64,000 nucleotides of DNA, from positions 1 through 64,000 of the forward strand of contig NZ_BPUO01000016.1 of assembly GCF_022179805.1 (NCBI RefSeq), written 5' to 3'. Under the pieces are notes generated by a model. That model saw only the letters and a list, made by a program, of their open reading frames with translations. It was not told the origin of the DNA and ran no database searches. This DNA comes from Cupriavidus pauculus. Lineage in GTDB: Bacteria; Pseudomonadota; Gammaproteobacteria; Burkholderiales; Burkholderiaceae. Both the position numbers and the translations under genes were made by a program. Of this stretch, positions 36,295 through 45,291 are shown in pieces. Each line of letters opens with the position of its first letter. Within the stretch, counting starts at the first letter, position 1.

Positions 36295-37155
36295 TCAGGC
36301 CGCCTGGTTGGCGGGCTGGGTCAGCGGCATTGCCGGCGGGTTCTGCATGACCACCAGCTGCGCCGGCATGGGCGCGGCAAATCCGGCCGCGCCAAAGCTG
36401 TCGCGGATCGTGCGGTTGGTGTCGAAGTAGACCTGCCAGTAGTTGTCGTTATGGCAGTACGGACGCACCGCCAGCACTGGCCCCACCAGCGTGAATTCCA
36501 GGATCTCGACGTCCACCGGCGGATCGGTCAGCACGTTTGGGATTGCCGCCACCTTTTCCTTGAGCAGTGCGATGGCTGCCGCCGCGTCGGTGGTGCCGGC
36601 CAGTTGCGCCTTCAGTTCGACGCGCCGGAACGGGTTGGCCGTGAAGTTCTGGATGGTGTCGCTGAAGATCTTGTTGTTGCCGATCGTGGTCAGCACGTTG
36701 TCCGGTGTGTCGAGCGAGGTGGCAAACAGGCCGATTTCGCGCACCGTGCCGGTCACGCCGCCGATGGTCACGAAGTCGCCCACCTTGAACGGCCGCAGCA
36801 CCACCAGGAAGGCCCCGGCGGCAAAGTTCGCCATCAGCCCGGACCACGCCATGCCGATGGCCACGCCGGCGGCGGCGATCAGCGCGGCGAACGTGGTGGT
36901 CTGGATGCCGAAGTAGCCAAGGATGCCGATCACCAGCACGACGTTCAGCGTCACGGTGACGATCGATCCGACGTAGCGCAGCAGCGTGGGGTCCACGCTC
37001 TGTTTCGCGAGCGAACCCTGCACCAGCCGCACGACGAAATGGATCAGCCAGCGGCCGACGACCCAGAATGCCAGCGCGGCCAGGATCTTGATGCCGAAGA
37101 CGGTGGCGTAGCCGTAGATGACGTCGCGGATGCTTTGCAGCGAGGTGGTATCCAT
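36295..37155 (-). CDS. Small-conductance mechanosensitive channel (MscS family)
   Basis: A 286-residue channel with three N-terminal transmembrane segments. The pore-lining TM3 is AALIAAAGVAIGMAWSGLMANFAAGAFLVVLRPFKVGD, the Gly/Ala pattern of MscS, and a cytoplasmic beta/alpha vestibule follows (about 130-270). It opens on hypo-osmotic shock. Two ATGs compete (37161 and 37155); AGGAG is one base before the first and seven before the second, so I take 37155. Confidence 0.93.
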   Translation of the reverse strand: MDTTSLQSIRDVIYGYATVFGIKILAALAFWVVGRWLIHFVVRLVQGSLAKQSVDPTLLRYVGSIVTVTLNVVLVIGILGYFGIQTTTFAALIAAAGVAIGMAWSGLMANFAAGAFLVVLRPFKVGDFVTIGGVTGTVREIGLFATSLDTPDNVLTTIGNNKIFSDTIQNFTANPFRRVELKAQLAGTTDAAAAIALLKEKVAAIPNVLTDPPVDVEILEFTLVGPVLAVRPYCHNDNYWQVYFDTNRTIRDSFGAAGFAAPMPAQLVVMQNPPAMPLTQPANQAA

Positions 37156-37323
37156 GAACATGCTCCTGTGATTGACGGGCAGGAAAAATCAAGGCAGCCA
37201 AAACGGCTGTCGATAATGTCAGGACCACAAGGCACGCCTGTGTCGGCGTTTCAGAGAAGCGGCAAGGGCATTATTGGGCGCGCGCCCGTGAAAGTTCAAG
37301 ACAATCTTTTGGAGGCGCCAAGT

Positions 37324-37356
37324 AAAAACGGCCGGGCAATATGCCGGCCGTTTTTC
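37324..37356 (-). terminator. Terminator of the ammonium transporter gene
   Basis: A 12-bp stem AAAAACGGCCGG/CCGGCCGTTTTT (37324-37355) 50 bases beyond the stop of the gene at 37406. The minus strand ends in a T run, and the plus strand could terminate too. Confidence 0.88.
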
Positions 37357-37405
37357 ACACAATTTGCAGGGCGATTTTTCTGGAATCGTCTTGCGAATCC
37401 GGGAC

Positions 37406-38608
37406 TTACCAGTTCGTTTCGCGCTCCGGCGTGGCCGAGATGCGGTGCAGCGTCAGGTCGGCACCGTTGAACTCCTCTTCCGGGTCCAGCCGGATTCCCA
37501 CGAGCTTCTTCAGCGCACCGTAGACCACGGTGCCGCCGATCAGGGCAACCACGATGCCCAGCAGCGTGCCGGCCACCTGCGACACCAGCGACACGCCGCC
37601 CATGCCGCCCAGCAAACGAGTGCCGAAGATGCCCGCGGCAATCCCGCCCCAAGCACCGCAGAGCCCGTGCAGCGGCCAGACGCCGAGCACATCGTCGATA
37701 TGCCATTTGTTCTGGGCCAGCGTAAACAGATGGACGAACAGCACGCCCGCCACGGCGCCGGTCACCAGCGCGCCCAGCGGATGCATGATGTCGGACCCCG
37801 CGCAAACCGCCACCAGTCCGGCCAGCGGGCCGTTATAGGAAAAGCCCGGGTCGTTGCGGCCGGCCGCCCAGGCGGCCAGCGTGCCGCCGACCATGGCCAT
37901 CAGCGAGTTGATGGCCACCAGGCCGCTGATCTTGTCGATGGTCTGCGCGCTCATCACGTTGAAGCCGAACCAGCCCACGGCCAGCACCCAGGCGCCCAGC
38001 GCCAGGAACGGGATGTTCGACGGCGGGTGGGCGCTGATGCGGCCGTCCTTCTGGTAGCGGCCGCGGCGCGCGCCCAGCAGCAGCACGGCGGGCAGGGCGA
38101 TCCAGCCGCCCACCGCATGCACCACCACGGAACCCGCGAAGTCATGGAACGGCGCGCCGGTCACCGACGCCAGCCAGTCCTGCACGCCCAAACGGTTGTT
38201 CCAGACGATGCCTTCGAAAAACGGGTAGACGAAACCCACCAGGATGAAAGTGGCTACCAGTTGCGGATTGAATCGGGAGCGTTCGGCAATACCACCCGAG
38301 ATAATCGCCGGAATGGCGGCGGCAAACGTAGCCAGGAAGAAGAACTTGACCAGTTCGTGGCCGTTCTTTTCGGCCAGCGTCTCGGCGCCGGAAAAGAACT
38401 GCACGCCGTAGGCAATCGTATAACCGATGAAGAAGTAGGCCAGCGTCGACACCGCGAAATCGACCAGGATCTTTACCAGCGCGTTGACCTGGTTCTTCTT
38501 GCGGACCGTGCCAAGTTCCAGGAATGCGAAGCCGGCATGCATTGCCAGCACCATGATTGCACCCAGCAGGATGAACAGCGCATCCGTGCCTGTCTTCAGG
38601 TTGTCCAT
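37406..38608 (-). CDS. amtB: Ammonium transporter (Amt/AmtB)
   Basis: A 400-residue membrane channel with 11 hydrophobic segments for ammonium uptake. The first pore histidine is His164 in DFAGSVVVHAVGG, and the second lies in PLHGLCGAWGG. MHAGFAFLELGTVRKKNQ near the N-terminus is family-typical. The start at 38608 removes a long shadow extension. No glnK gene precedes it in the window. Confidence 0.95.
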   Translation of the reverse strand: MDNLKTGTDALFILLGAIMVLAMHAGFAFLELGTVRKKNQVNALVKILVDFAVSTLAYFFIGYTIAYGVQFFSGAETLAEKNGHELVKFFFLATFAAAIPAIISGGIAERSRFNPQLVATFILVGFVYPFFEGIVWNNRLGVQDWLASVTGAPFHDFAGSVVVHAVGGWIALPAVLLLGARRGRYQKDGRISAHPPSNIPFLALGAWVLAVGWFGFNVMSAQTIDKISGLVAINSLMAMVGGTLAAWAAGRNDPGFSYNGPLAGLVAVCAGSDIMHPLGALVTGAVAGVLFVHLFTLAQNKWHIDDVLGVWPLHGLCGAWGGIAAGIFGTRLLGGMGGVSLVSQVAGTLLGIVVALIGGTVVYGALKKLVGIRLDPEEEFNGADLTLHRISATPERETNW

Positions 38609-39111
38609 CGTTACCTCATGCTCAAAATGGGAGCACGAGCAAGCAATTTGCGTTCCAGTTTTGGCTGCAAAACGGGGAATGCCGCGCAAATACAGTGCGC
38701 ATCGCACCGATATTGGCTTGGGTGACGATTGCGTGCCGAGCGCCCGTTTTGGTCGATGCGCAAACATGGGGCATCGCTGCGCTAAAATGACGCATGCTGC
38801 AGGGCAAAATGGCACCGTATCAGTGCGTCATCGGTTTTCGCACCGTAAATGCGCATCGTGCGAATGCGCTGCGGTAGCGAAAGCCGGACAAGGAAATTGC
38901 GCGATTAGTGATCAAAACGGCAACAATCTGCCGGTTTTATAAAGTGCGCCGTCCGATACGTCATGCGGTTGAAAAGTGACGCGCCAATTCAAAAAACAGA
39001 GGGGTAAAAACCCCGCTAAGTCTTGCCAGAGAACGATTTCCGGCGGTTTTCGTTGCATCGGTGCCACTGGGGATTGCCCAAGCCGCAAAGGGCAGATTAG
39101 ACTGCGCCGAT
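38609..39111. other. Intergenic region between amtB and hupB
   Basis: About 500 bases without a supported gene, AT-richer than its surroundings. I looked for a sigma-54 promoter in front of amtB and found no element with correct spacing. The region presumably carries the promoters of both divergent genes. Confidence 0.4.
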
Positions 39112-39139
39112 CGGACTTTTGCCAAGTGGCAAAAGTCCG
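39112..39139. promoter_or_regulatory. 28-bp palindrome upstream of hupB
   Basis: Arms CGGACTTTTGCCA and TGGCAAAAGTCCG are perfectly complementary over 13 bp with a two-base centre (AG). It lies 30 bases upstream of the hupB ATG. No T tract follows, so it is not a standard terminator. It may be an operator or a hairpin in the 5' untranslated region. Confidence 0.6.
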
Positions 39140-39169
39140 GTGACGACGACCAAACAAGGGAAATCAGCC

Positions 39170-39451
39170 ATGAATAAAGGTGAACTGGTATCGGCCATCG
39201 CCGCGGAAGCAGAACTCAGCAACGCCGCCGCCGAGCGCGCGCTGAACGCTGCGCTGGACAGTATCAAGAAGGCAGTGGCCAAGGGTGACTCCGTCACGCT
39301 GGTGGGTTTTGGCAGCTTCAGCTCGGGCAAGCGTGCTGCCCGTACCGGTCGCAATCCGCGTACCGGCGAAACGATCAAGATCCCGGCCGCGAAGACGGTG
39401 AAGTTCTCCGCCGGTCAGGGTTTCAAGGACGCCGTGAACAAGAAGAAGTAA
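39170..39451 (+). CDS. hupB: HU-family DNA-binding protein
   Basis: A 93-residue nucleoid protein. MNKGELVSAIAAEAELSNAAAERAL is the HU N-terminus, and GFGSFSSGKRAARTGRNPRTGE leads into the DNA-binding beta-arm. The length and the Lys-rich end are normal for beta-proteobacterial HU. AAGGGAA lies eight bases upstream of the ATG. An inverted repeat upstream and a terminator downstream mark a monocistronic unit. Confidence 0.97.
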   Translation: MNKGELVSAIAAEAELSNAAAERALNAALDSIKKAVAKGDSVTLVGFGSFSSGKRAARTGRNPRTGETIKIPAAKTVKFSAGQGFKDAVNKKK

Positions 39452-39475
39452 GCGCATCGCGTCTCAGCATGTTTA

Positions 39476-39502
39476 GAAAGCGGCCTGCGGGGCCGCTTTT
39501 CT
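39476..39502 (+). terminator. Terminator of hupB
   Basis: Stem AAAGCGGCC/GGCCGCTTT with a TGCGG loop and a T-rich tail, 25 bases after the stop. Confidence 0.9.
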
Positions 39503-39630
39503 ATTTGGGCGGGCCAGTTATGCAGGCCGTTTTGCCCACCGCGACAGAAATCGCCGCATCCGGTATGCCGCTGCACGGCGCAGCGGGTTAAACTGCCCGC
39601 GCCTCAGGCTCGATTTCTGGATTTTCTGCG

Positions 39631-40119
39631 ATGAACGATCTGTCCCACCAGCTTTCCATGACCGTGCTGATGACGCCGGACATGGCCAATTTTTCTGGCA
39701 ACGTCCACGGCGGCACCATCCTCAAGTACCTGGACATGGTGGCCTATGCGTGCGCGAGCCGTTATGCCGGCCGCTATGTCGTGACGCTGTCGGTCGACCA
39801 GGTGGTGTTCCGCCAGCCGATCCACGTGGGGGAACTGGTGACGTTCCTGGCCGCCGTAAATTTCACGGGCCGCAGCTCGATGGAAATCGGCATCAAGGTG
39901 GTGACCGAGAACATCCGCAGCAAGGTCGTGCGTCATACCAACAGCTGCTATTTCACGATGGTGGCCGTGGACGACAACGGCTCGCCGGCCGAAGTGCCGC
40001 CGCTGCAGCCGCGCGACGAGGTGGAGCGCCAGCGCTTCGAGGCGGCCAAGCAACGCCGTGCGCTGCGCCAGGAAATGGAGCGCCGCCACGACGAGATCAA
40101 AGGGGCAACCACCGAATGA
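39631..40119 (+). CDS. Acyl-CoA thioesterase (YciA-like hotdog fold)
   Basis: A 162-residue hotdog-fold thioesterase that hydrolyses acyl-CoAs. NFSGNVHGGTILKYLDMVAY (20-39) is the active-site helix entry with the catalytic Asp, and VTLSVDQVVFRQPIHVGELV follows as in YciA/BACH proteins. A charged C-terminal tail (about 125-162, rich in Arg/Glu) may be helical. Its stop overlaps the creA start by four bases. Confidence 0.92.
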   Translation: MNDLSHQLSMTVLMTPDMANFSGNVHGGTILKYLDMVAYACASRYAGRYVVTLSVDQVVFRQPIHVGELVTFLAAVNFTGRSSMEIGIKVVTENIRSKVVRHTNSCYFTMVAVDDNGSPAEVPPLQPRDEVERQRFEAAKQRRALRQEMERRHDEIKGATTE

Positions 40120-40592
40120 CGGCCCGGCTGTTGCGCATCGCCTCGGCCTGCGGGCTGGCCACGCTGGCCGCCGTCGCCCATGCCGAGGAAATCGGTAGCG
40201 TTTCCACCAACTTCCGTGTCACCGGATCCGACAAGGTCGTGATCGAGGCTTACGACGACCCGCAGGTGCAAGGCGTGACCTGCTACGTGTCGCGTGCCCG
40301 CACCGGTGGCATCAAGGGGTCGCTCGGCATGGCCGAAGACCCGCCCGAGGCATCGATTGCCTGCCGCCAGGTGGGCACGATCGCGTTCAAGGGCCCGGTC
40401 AAGCAGCAGGAAGACGTGTTCTCGGAGCGGATGTCGGTGCTGTTCAAGACGCTGCACGTGGTGCGCGCCGTGGACCGCAAGCGGAATACGCTGGTGTATC
40501 TGACTTATTCGGATCGCATCGTCAGTGGGAGTCCGCAGAACGCGGTGACGGCGGTGCCGGTGCCGGCGGAGACGGTGATTCCGGTGAAGTAA
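40116..40592 (+). CDS. creA: CreA family protein
   Basis: A 158-residue secreted protein with a signal peptide (about 1-23, LATLAAVAHAEE). EIGSVSTNFRVTGSDKVVIEAYDDPQVQGVTCYVSRA is the CreA hallmark. Biochemical function is unknown in the family. The ATG overlaps the thioesterase stop, so the frame continuing upstream is only shadow sequence. Confidence 0.93.
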   Translation: MTARLLRIASACGLATLAAVAHAEEIGSVSTNFRVTGSDKVVIEAYDDPQVQGVTCYVSRARTGGIKGSLGMAEDPPEASIACRQVGTIAFKGPVKQQEDVFSERMSVLFKTLHVVRAVDRKRNTLVYLTYSDRIVSGSPQNAVTAVPVPAETVIPVK

Positions 40593-40611
40593 GACCGATC
40601 CCTGTTGGTTT

Positions 40612-40644
40612 GCTCCCCTCTCCCGCAAGCGGGAGAGGGGAGCC
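40612..40644. repeat. Palindromic intergenic repeat, half copy 4
   Basis: A single hairpin CTCCCCTCTCCCGCAAGCGG followed by GAGAGGGGAGCC. It lies between the convergent creA and acyl-CoA synthetase genes and lacks the central core. Confidence 0.75.
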
Positions 40645-40667
40645 AAACAGCCAAACACCGGCTGCGG

Positions 40668-42428
40668 CTACGCCTCGAACAACTTCCGCAAATTCGACTT
40701 CAATATCTTCCCGTTCGGGTTGCGCGGCAGCATGTCGTCGCGGACGATGATCCGTACCGGCACCTTGAACGCCGCCAGTTGCTGGCGCACGAAGTCCTGC
40801 AGTTCTGCCTCGGTCGCATGCGCGCCGGGCTTCAGGCTCACCACGGCGCCGGGTTCCTCGCCCAGCGTGCGATGCGCGATGCCGACCACCGCCGCATCCA
40901 TGATGGCCGGATGGGCATACAGCGCGCTTTCCACCTCGATGCAGTAGATGTTCTCGCCGCCGCGAATCAGCATGTCCTTCATGCGGTCGACGATGTAGAG
41001 AAAGCCTTCGTCGTCCAGGCGCGCCACGTCGCCGGTATGCAGCCAGCCGTCAACAAACGTCTTGGCCGTGGCCTCGGGCTTGTTCCAGTAGCTGTGCACG
41101 ACGTTGGCCCCGCGCACCATCAACTCGCCCACCTCGCCCACGGGTAGCGCCTTGCCAAAGCCATCGTCGATCTTCATCTCGCCGATCGGCAGGGTGGGGC
41201 CGCTGGCGTCGGGCCGGTGGATGTACTCGTCGGCGCTATGGCTTGTGAACGTGGCCGACGTCTCCGTCATGCCCCAGCCGATGCCGGGCGCGGCCTGCGG
41301 AAATGCCTCCTTGATGCGCCGGACCAGCTCGGGTGATGCCGGCGCGCCGCCATAGTGGATGTTTTCCAGCGACGACAGGTCGAAATCGTCACGACGAGGA
41401 TGCTCGATGATCTGCCATGCGATGGTGGGCACGCCGCCCGCCGACGTGCAGCGCTCGCGCTCGATCAGTTCCATCGCGCGCAGCGTGTCCCAGCGATACA
41501 TCAGCACCAGCTTGCCGCCGCTGGCCAGTGCGCCGTTCAGCACGGACATGCAGCCGGTGACGTGGAAGAACGGCACGGCCAGCAATGCAGCCTTTTGTGG
41601 CGCGGCGGGGTCCGGTTCCGGCACCGGTTCGCCACGGCGCAGCAGGTTGCGCAGCGGGCTGAACTGCGCGCAGACCGCCACCGAGCAGGCATTGCGATGG
41701 GTGCCCACGGCGCCCTTCGGCTTGCCCGTGGTGCCCGACGTGTAGAAGATCGTGGCGTCGTCTTCCGGGTCCAGCGGCACCAGCGGCAGCGATTGCGACG
41801 GTAGCGTCGGCCATGCATCGGATTCGCCGATTACGCCGGCCAGCGGCACGACACGCGGATCGTCGAACGCGGCATCGGCCGGCGCGCGCGACACGTAGAT
41901 GCGTTCCAGCGCCGGGCAATTGGGCAGGTGCTCCAGGATGCGGTCGAGCCGCTCGTGGTCGACGATGGCGATGCGGCTGCCTGAATCGGTCAGGCCATAT
42001 TCGAGTTCGGGTCCGGTCCACCACGCGTTGAGCGGCGTGACGATGGCCCCGGTCAGCAGGCCCGCGTAGAGCGCCACCGGCCATTCAGGCAGGTTGCGCA
42101 TGGCAATCGCCACACGGTCGCCCTTGCGGATGCCGTCGCGTACCAGTTGATGGGCCAGCGTGGTGGCGGCCTGCGCGAACGCGCGATAGCTGACGCGTTC
42201 CTCCTCGTAGACCACGAAGGTCTTGTCGCCCCAGGCTGCGGCCACCAGGAACAGGTCGCGCAACGTGGGCGGCGCGTTTTTCCAGACCGTGGTGGGGATG
42301 CCCCGGATCACGCGCGTCTCGGTTTCGAACGGCGCGCCGGGCGCGGTCAGCCGGGCATGCGCCTCGGCAATCGACATGACCGGCCACTGCGGGCCGGCCT
42401 GCGAAGTTTGCTGCGGATGCTGCGACAT
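40668..42428 (-). CDS. AMP-dependent acyl-CoA synthetase
   Basis: A 586-residue ANL-superfamily ligase that activates a carboxylic acid as acyl-AMP and then acyl-CoA. P-loop FYTSGTTGKPKGAV, adenylate motif GWGMTET, WLHTGDVARLDDEGF and the C-terminal lysine in NPNGKILKSNLR are all present. Start 42428 (MSQHP) has GGGAGG upstream. It lies 28 bases downstream of an SDR gene, suggesting a small fatty- or aromatic-acid catabolic operon. Substrate unknown. Confidence 0.93.
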   Translation of the reverse strand: MSQHPQQTSQAGPQWPVMSIAEAHARLTAPGAPFETETRVIRGIPTTVWKNAPPTLRDLFLVAAAWGDKTFVVYEEERVSYRAFAQAATTLAHQLVRDGIRKGDRVAIAMRNLPEWPVALYAGLLTGAIVTPLNAWWTGPELEYGLTDSGSRIAIVDHERLDRILEHLPNCPALERIYVSRAPADAAFDDPRVVPLAGVIGESDAWPTLPSQSLPLVPLDPEDDATIFYTSGTTGKPKGAVGTHRNACSVAVCAQFSPLRNLLRRGEPVPEPDPAAPQKAALLAVPFFHVTGCMSVLNGALASGGKLVLMYRWDTLRAMELIERERCTSAGGVPTIAWQIIEHPRRDDFDLSSLENIHYGGAPASPELVRRIKEAFPQAAPGIGWGMTETSATFTSHSADEYIHRPDASGPTLPIGEMKIDDGFGKALPVGEVGELMVRGANVVHSYWNKPEATAKTFVDGWLHTGDVARLDDEGFLYIVDRMKDMLIRGGENIYCIEVESALYAHPAIMDAAVVGIAHRTLGEEPGAVVSLKPGAHATEAELQDFVRQQLAAFKVPVRIIVRDDMLPRNPNGKILKSNLRKLFEA

Positions 42429-42456
42429 GCGTTGCCTCCCGCGCAAGTTGGAAAGA

Positions 42457-43221
42457 TCAGATCGTTACGCCACCATCCACCACCATGGCCTGGCCGGTCA
42501 TGAACGTGCTGGCGGCCGATGCCAGGAAGCACGCCGCGCCCGCGATCTCCACTGGTTCGCCGATACGGCGCAGCGGGGCGTTTTCGGTGGACTGCTTGTA
42601 GCGCACGGGGTCGTCCCAGAGCGCCTTGGCGAAGTCGGTCTTGATCAGGCCCGGGGCGATGCAGTTCACCCGCACGTTATGCGGCCCGAACTCCACGGCC
42701 AGGTTGCGCGCGAGCTGGAAGTCGGCTGCCTTGGATACGTTATAGACGCCGATGGTGGGCGACCCGCGCAGGCCGCCAATCGACGACACGATGATGATGG
42801 AGCCTTCCTTTCGCTCGATCATCTGCGGCGCCACCATCTGGATCAGCCAGTGGTTGGAGATCACGTTGTTGTCCAGCACCTTGCGGAACTGGTCGTCGGT
42901 CACGCCGCTCATCGGGCCGTAGTAGGGGTTGGAGGCGGCGTTGCAGACCAGGATGTCGACCTTGCCGAACGTGCGGTTGGCTTCGTCCACCAGGTGCTGC
43001 AGGGCTTCCTTCGACGAGATATTGGCGGCCACGGCCAGCGCGGTGCCGGCGCCGTGCTGCGCGTTGATGGCGTCGGCCACTTCCTGGCAAGCCTCGATCT
43101 TGCGCGACGAAATGACGACCTTTGCGCCCTGGACGGCCATCTGTTCGGCAATGGACCGGCCGATGCCGCGCGACGACCCGGTGATGATGGCAACCTTGCC
43201 CGACAGATCGAACAATGACAT
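42457..43221 (-). CDS. Short-chain dehydrogenase/reductase
   Basis: A 254-residue classical SDR. NAD(P)-binding TGSSRGIG at 14-21, the NNAG equivalent as CNAAS at 93-97, catalytic Ser146/147 in IVSSIGG, and Tyr160 with Lys164 in YNVSK. The C-terminus MTGQAMVVDGGVTI is standard. It is the first gene of a probable operon with the acyl-CoA synthetase downstream, so an acyl-derived alcohol or ketone is a fair guess. Confidence 0.93.
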   Translation of the reverse strand: MSLFDLSGKVAIITGSSRGIGRSIAEQMAVQGAKVVISSRKIEACQEVADAINAQHGAGTALAVAANISSKEALQHLVDEANRTFGKVDILVCNAASNPYYGPMSGVTDDQFRKVLDNNVISNHWLIQMVAPQMIERKEGSIIIVSSIGGLRGSPTIGVYNVSKAADFQLARNLAVEFGPHNVRVNCIAPGLIKTDFAKALWDDPVRYKQSTENAPLRRIGEPVEIAGAACFLASAASTFMTGQAMVVDGGVTI

Positions 43222-43401
43222 GGTGTCTCCTGATATAGGTAGGCGACGGTCTTGGCCGCCGCCGAATCGTGAATTGGCCGGGACATTATGGGCAGGCCCA
43301 CCCCCTCAGTCCACAGCCCGACTGGTGCCGCAAGGCCGATATCAGGAAACTTTCTGTAGGCAATTCACGCGATGCATGGATCGTGCCGCAGCGCGGAATG
43401 C

Positions 43402-44349
43402 CTAGCGCGCCGCCGGCGGTGCGGACAAGGCAGGCAGCCGGGCGGCCAGGGCCGCGCGCAGGTCGTCGTCGATCCGGATGCCAAAGCGGCTGGCCAGCAG
43501 GTCGATGACGGCGCCGGCATCGTCGCTCAGTGACAGCTCGGTCTTGCGCACGGTGCCGTCGGGCGCGCGTGCCGTCAGGCTGCCATTGCCGAGCGACAGG
43601 CGCGTGCTATCGGCTTCGGTACGGGCGGCGACCAGCGTTTGCGTGAAATGGCTGTCGGGATGTGTCGATACGTACCAGTTGCGCGACACATAGTCGATCT
43701 GCGGCTGGGGTGTCAGGTCGAACCGGTACAGCACGCGCCACGTGTCTGCATCATCAGCGATGGTCCCTTTCGCCGACTGCGCCCCCTGCGTCGCCTGCGG
43801 GGCCTCCGGATTGCGCACGGCCAGGTCGTAGCTGTGGAAGCCGGTACCGGCCACTTCGGGCGGGGTTGGCAGCAAACGGTAGGGCGAATCGGCGTGGTCG
43901 GGCAGCGACAGCGGCAACGCGCGGTCGGGCGTCGGGCCGCCGAAGCCGACATCGGCCACATGGCTTTCGTGCGCCACTTCAACGCGCAGCAGCATGTGCG
44001 ACAGGCCCGTGGGGCGCTCGTCCGGCACGTTCCAGCGCACGCGCGCCGCCAGCGGCGTGACCGTGAAACCCAGTGCTTTCAGCCCGGCACAGAACAGTGT
44101 GTTCAGTTCGAAACAGTAACCGCCACGGCCCTGCAGCACGAGCTTGTCGAACACGGCTTGCAGGCCGATATCCACGCGCCAGCCCACCAGCGGTGTCAGG
44201 TTCTCGAACGGAAGATGCGTCAGGTGGGCGGCAATCAGCAGGTCGAGCGTGGCCAGCGTGGGCGGCGGTACGGCGTCGATGCCGATGCGGTGCAACCAGG
44301 CGTCGCGCTGGTCGGGGGTCAGGGCGGGAATCTCGTCGACGGTGCGCAT
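43402..44349 (-). CDS. nat: Arylamine N-acetyltransferase
   Basis: A 315-residue NAT that transfers acetyl from acetyl-CoA to arylamines or hydrazines. The catalytic triad is Cys79 (RGGYCFELN), His118 (LSHMLLRV) and Asp133 (VADVGFGG), and HLPFENLTPL at 45-54 is conserved. At 315 residues it is somewhat longer than the usual 270-280, with an insert around 195-215 (QATQGAQSAKGT). The ATG at 44349 is chosen; sequence upstream is not conserved-looking. Confidence 0.93.
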   Translation of the reverse strand: MRTVDEIPALTPDQRDAWLHRIGIDAVPPPTLATLDLLIAAHLTHLPFENLTPLVGWRVDIGLQAVFDKLVLQGRGGYCFELNTLFCAGLKALGFTVTPLAARVRWNVPDERPTGLSHMLLRVEVAHESHVADVGFGGPTPDRALPLSLPDHADSPYRLLPTPPEVAGTGFHSYDLAVRNPEAPQATQGAQSAKGTIADDADTWRVLYRFDLTPQPQIDYVSRNWYVSTHPDSHFTQTLVAARTEADSTRLSLGNGSLTARAPDGTVRKTELSLSDDAGAVIDLLASRFGIRIDDDLRAALAARLPALSAPPAAR

Positions 44350-44510
44350 GGCGGTGGGGGCGAAGAAAATTAGTGGGGCGGCTCGAATGGCGGGGAAGTC
44401 CTCTTCCAGAGCACGCGGCACATCACTAATATAAATCCACATCAAATCCGGGCCGCCAGCGTGGTTTAACGTCGCCGGCCGGCTGAAAAAAACACCAAGG
44501 AGACTGCCCC

Positions 44511-45008
44511 GTGAAAACCCTGATCGATCATCTGTCGCAGTACGCCGCGTACCACCGCGATGGCCGCAACGTGTTCACGCATTTCATCGGGATCCCGATG
44601 ATCGTACTGGCCGTGACCGCGCTGCTGGGCCGGCCCGCCATGCCGCTGGGCGACGGCGCGCTGATGCTGACGCCGGCCGTGATCGTCTACCTGCTGTCGT
44701 GCCTGTTCTACCTGCGGCTGTCGTTCGGATTCGGCGTGGCGATGGCGGCGATCCTGGCCATGTTCGTCTGGGCGGGCGCGTGGATCGCGGCACTGTCCAC
44801 CACTGCGTGGCTGGCCAGCGGCATCGGACTGTTCGTGGCCGGCTGGATCATCCAGTTCATCGGCCACTACTACGAGGGGCGCAAGCCGGCGTTTGTCGAT
44901 GACCTCGTCGGGCTGCTGGTAGGCCCGCTTTTCCTGGTGGCGGAGACCGCTTTCGCGCTGGGACTGGCGCGCGAAACGCGCGATGCGGTGGCCGCGCACG
45001 CGCACTGA
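44511..45008 (+). CDS. Mpo1-like (DUF962) membrane protein
   Basis: A 165-residue protein with four hydrophobic segments. HRDGRNVFTHFIGIP near 15-29 and GWIIQFIGHYYEGRKPAFVDDL near 111-132 carry the conserved histidines of the Mpo1 family; the yeast member is an iron-dependent dioxygenase of 2-hydroxy fatty acids. Start is GTG at 44511 with AAGGAGA upstream. Confidence 0.88.
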   Translation: MKTLIDHLSQYAAYHRDGRNVFTHFIGIPMIVLAVTALLGRPAMPLGDGALMLTPAVIVYLLSCLFYLRLSFGFGVAMAAILAMFVWAGAWIAALSTTAWLASGIGLFVAGWIIQFIGHYYEGRKPAFVDDLVGLLVGPLFLVAETAFALGLARETRDAVAAHAH

Positions 45009-45161
45009 ACGCGGAAACTTTTGCGCGCGCACGGCGTCTTTCACTTGCGAAAGTGGGGGGACGTAGCACTCCGTAGCGTTTTTGCTGACGCAAACCAGCG
45101 ACAAAGCAGCTAAAAAGCCCGGGTTTTCACTTGGTTTGACCTGCCGCATGTGAGAAAACCC

Positions 45162-45189
45162 CTTTACTTCTAGCCGTTTCCGCTATGAT
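45162..45189 (+). promoter_or_regulatory. Candidate promoter of the HU-like gene
   Basis: TATGAT at 45184-45189 resembles a -10 box, with CTTTAC about 16 bases before it as a weak -35. It would give a leader of about 95 bases before the ATG at 45292. Spacing and -35 match are only moderate. Confidence 0.3.
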
Positions 45190-45291
45190 TCAGTGCGTGC
45201 CGGCCAGCACGAATCGCAACGAAGCAGACGCTGTCTTTGCGAGGGATTGCAGAGAGGCCGGGACATCAATCTTCAACTCTCGAATATCGAT

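Noticed and set aside
38609..38760. Possible sigma-54 promoter upstream of amtB
   Set aside because: A GGCAT...TTTTGCA sequence exists on the minus strand, but the GG-to-GC distance is three bases too long for a functional -24/-12 element.
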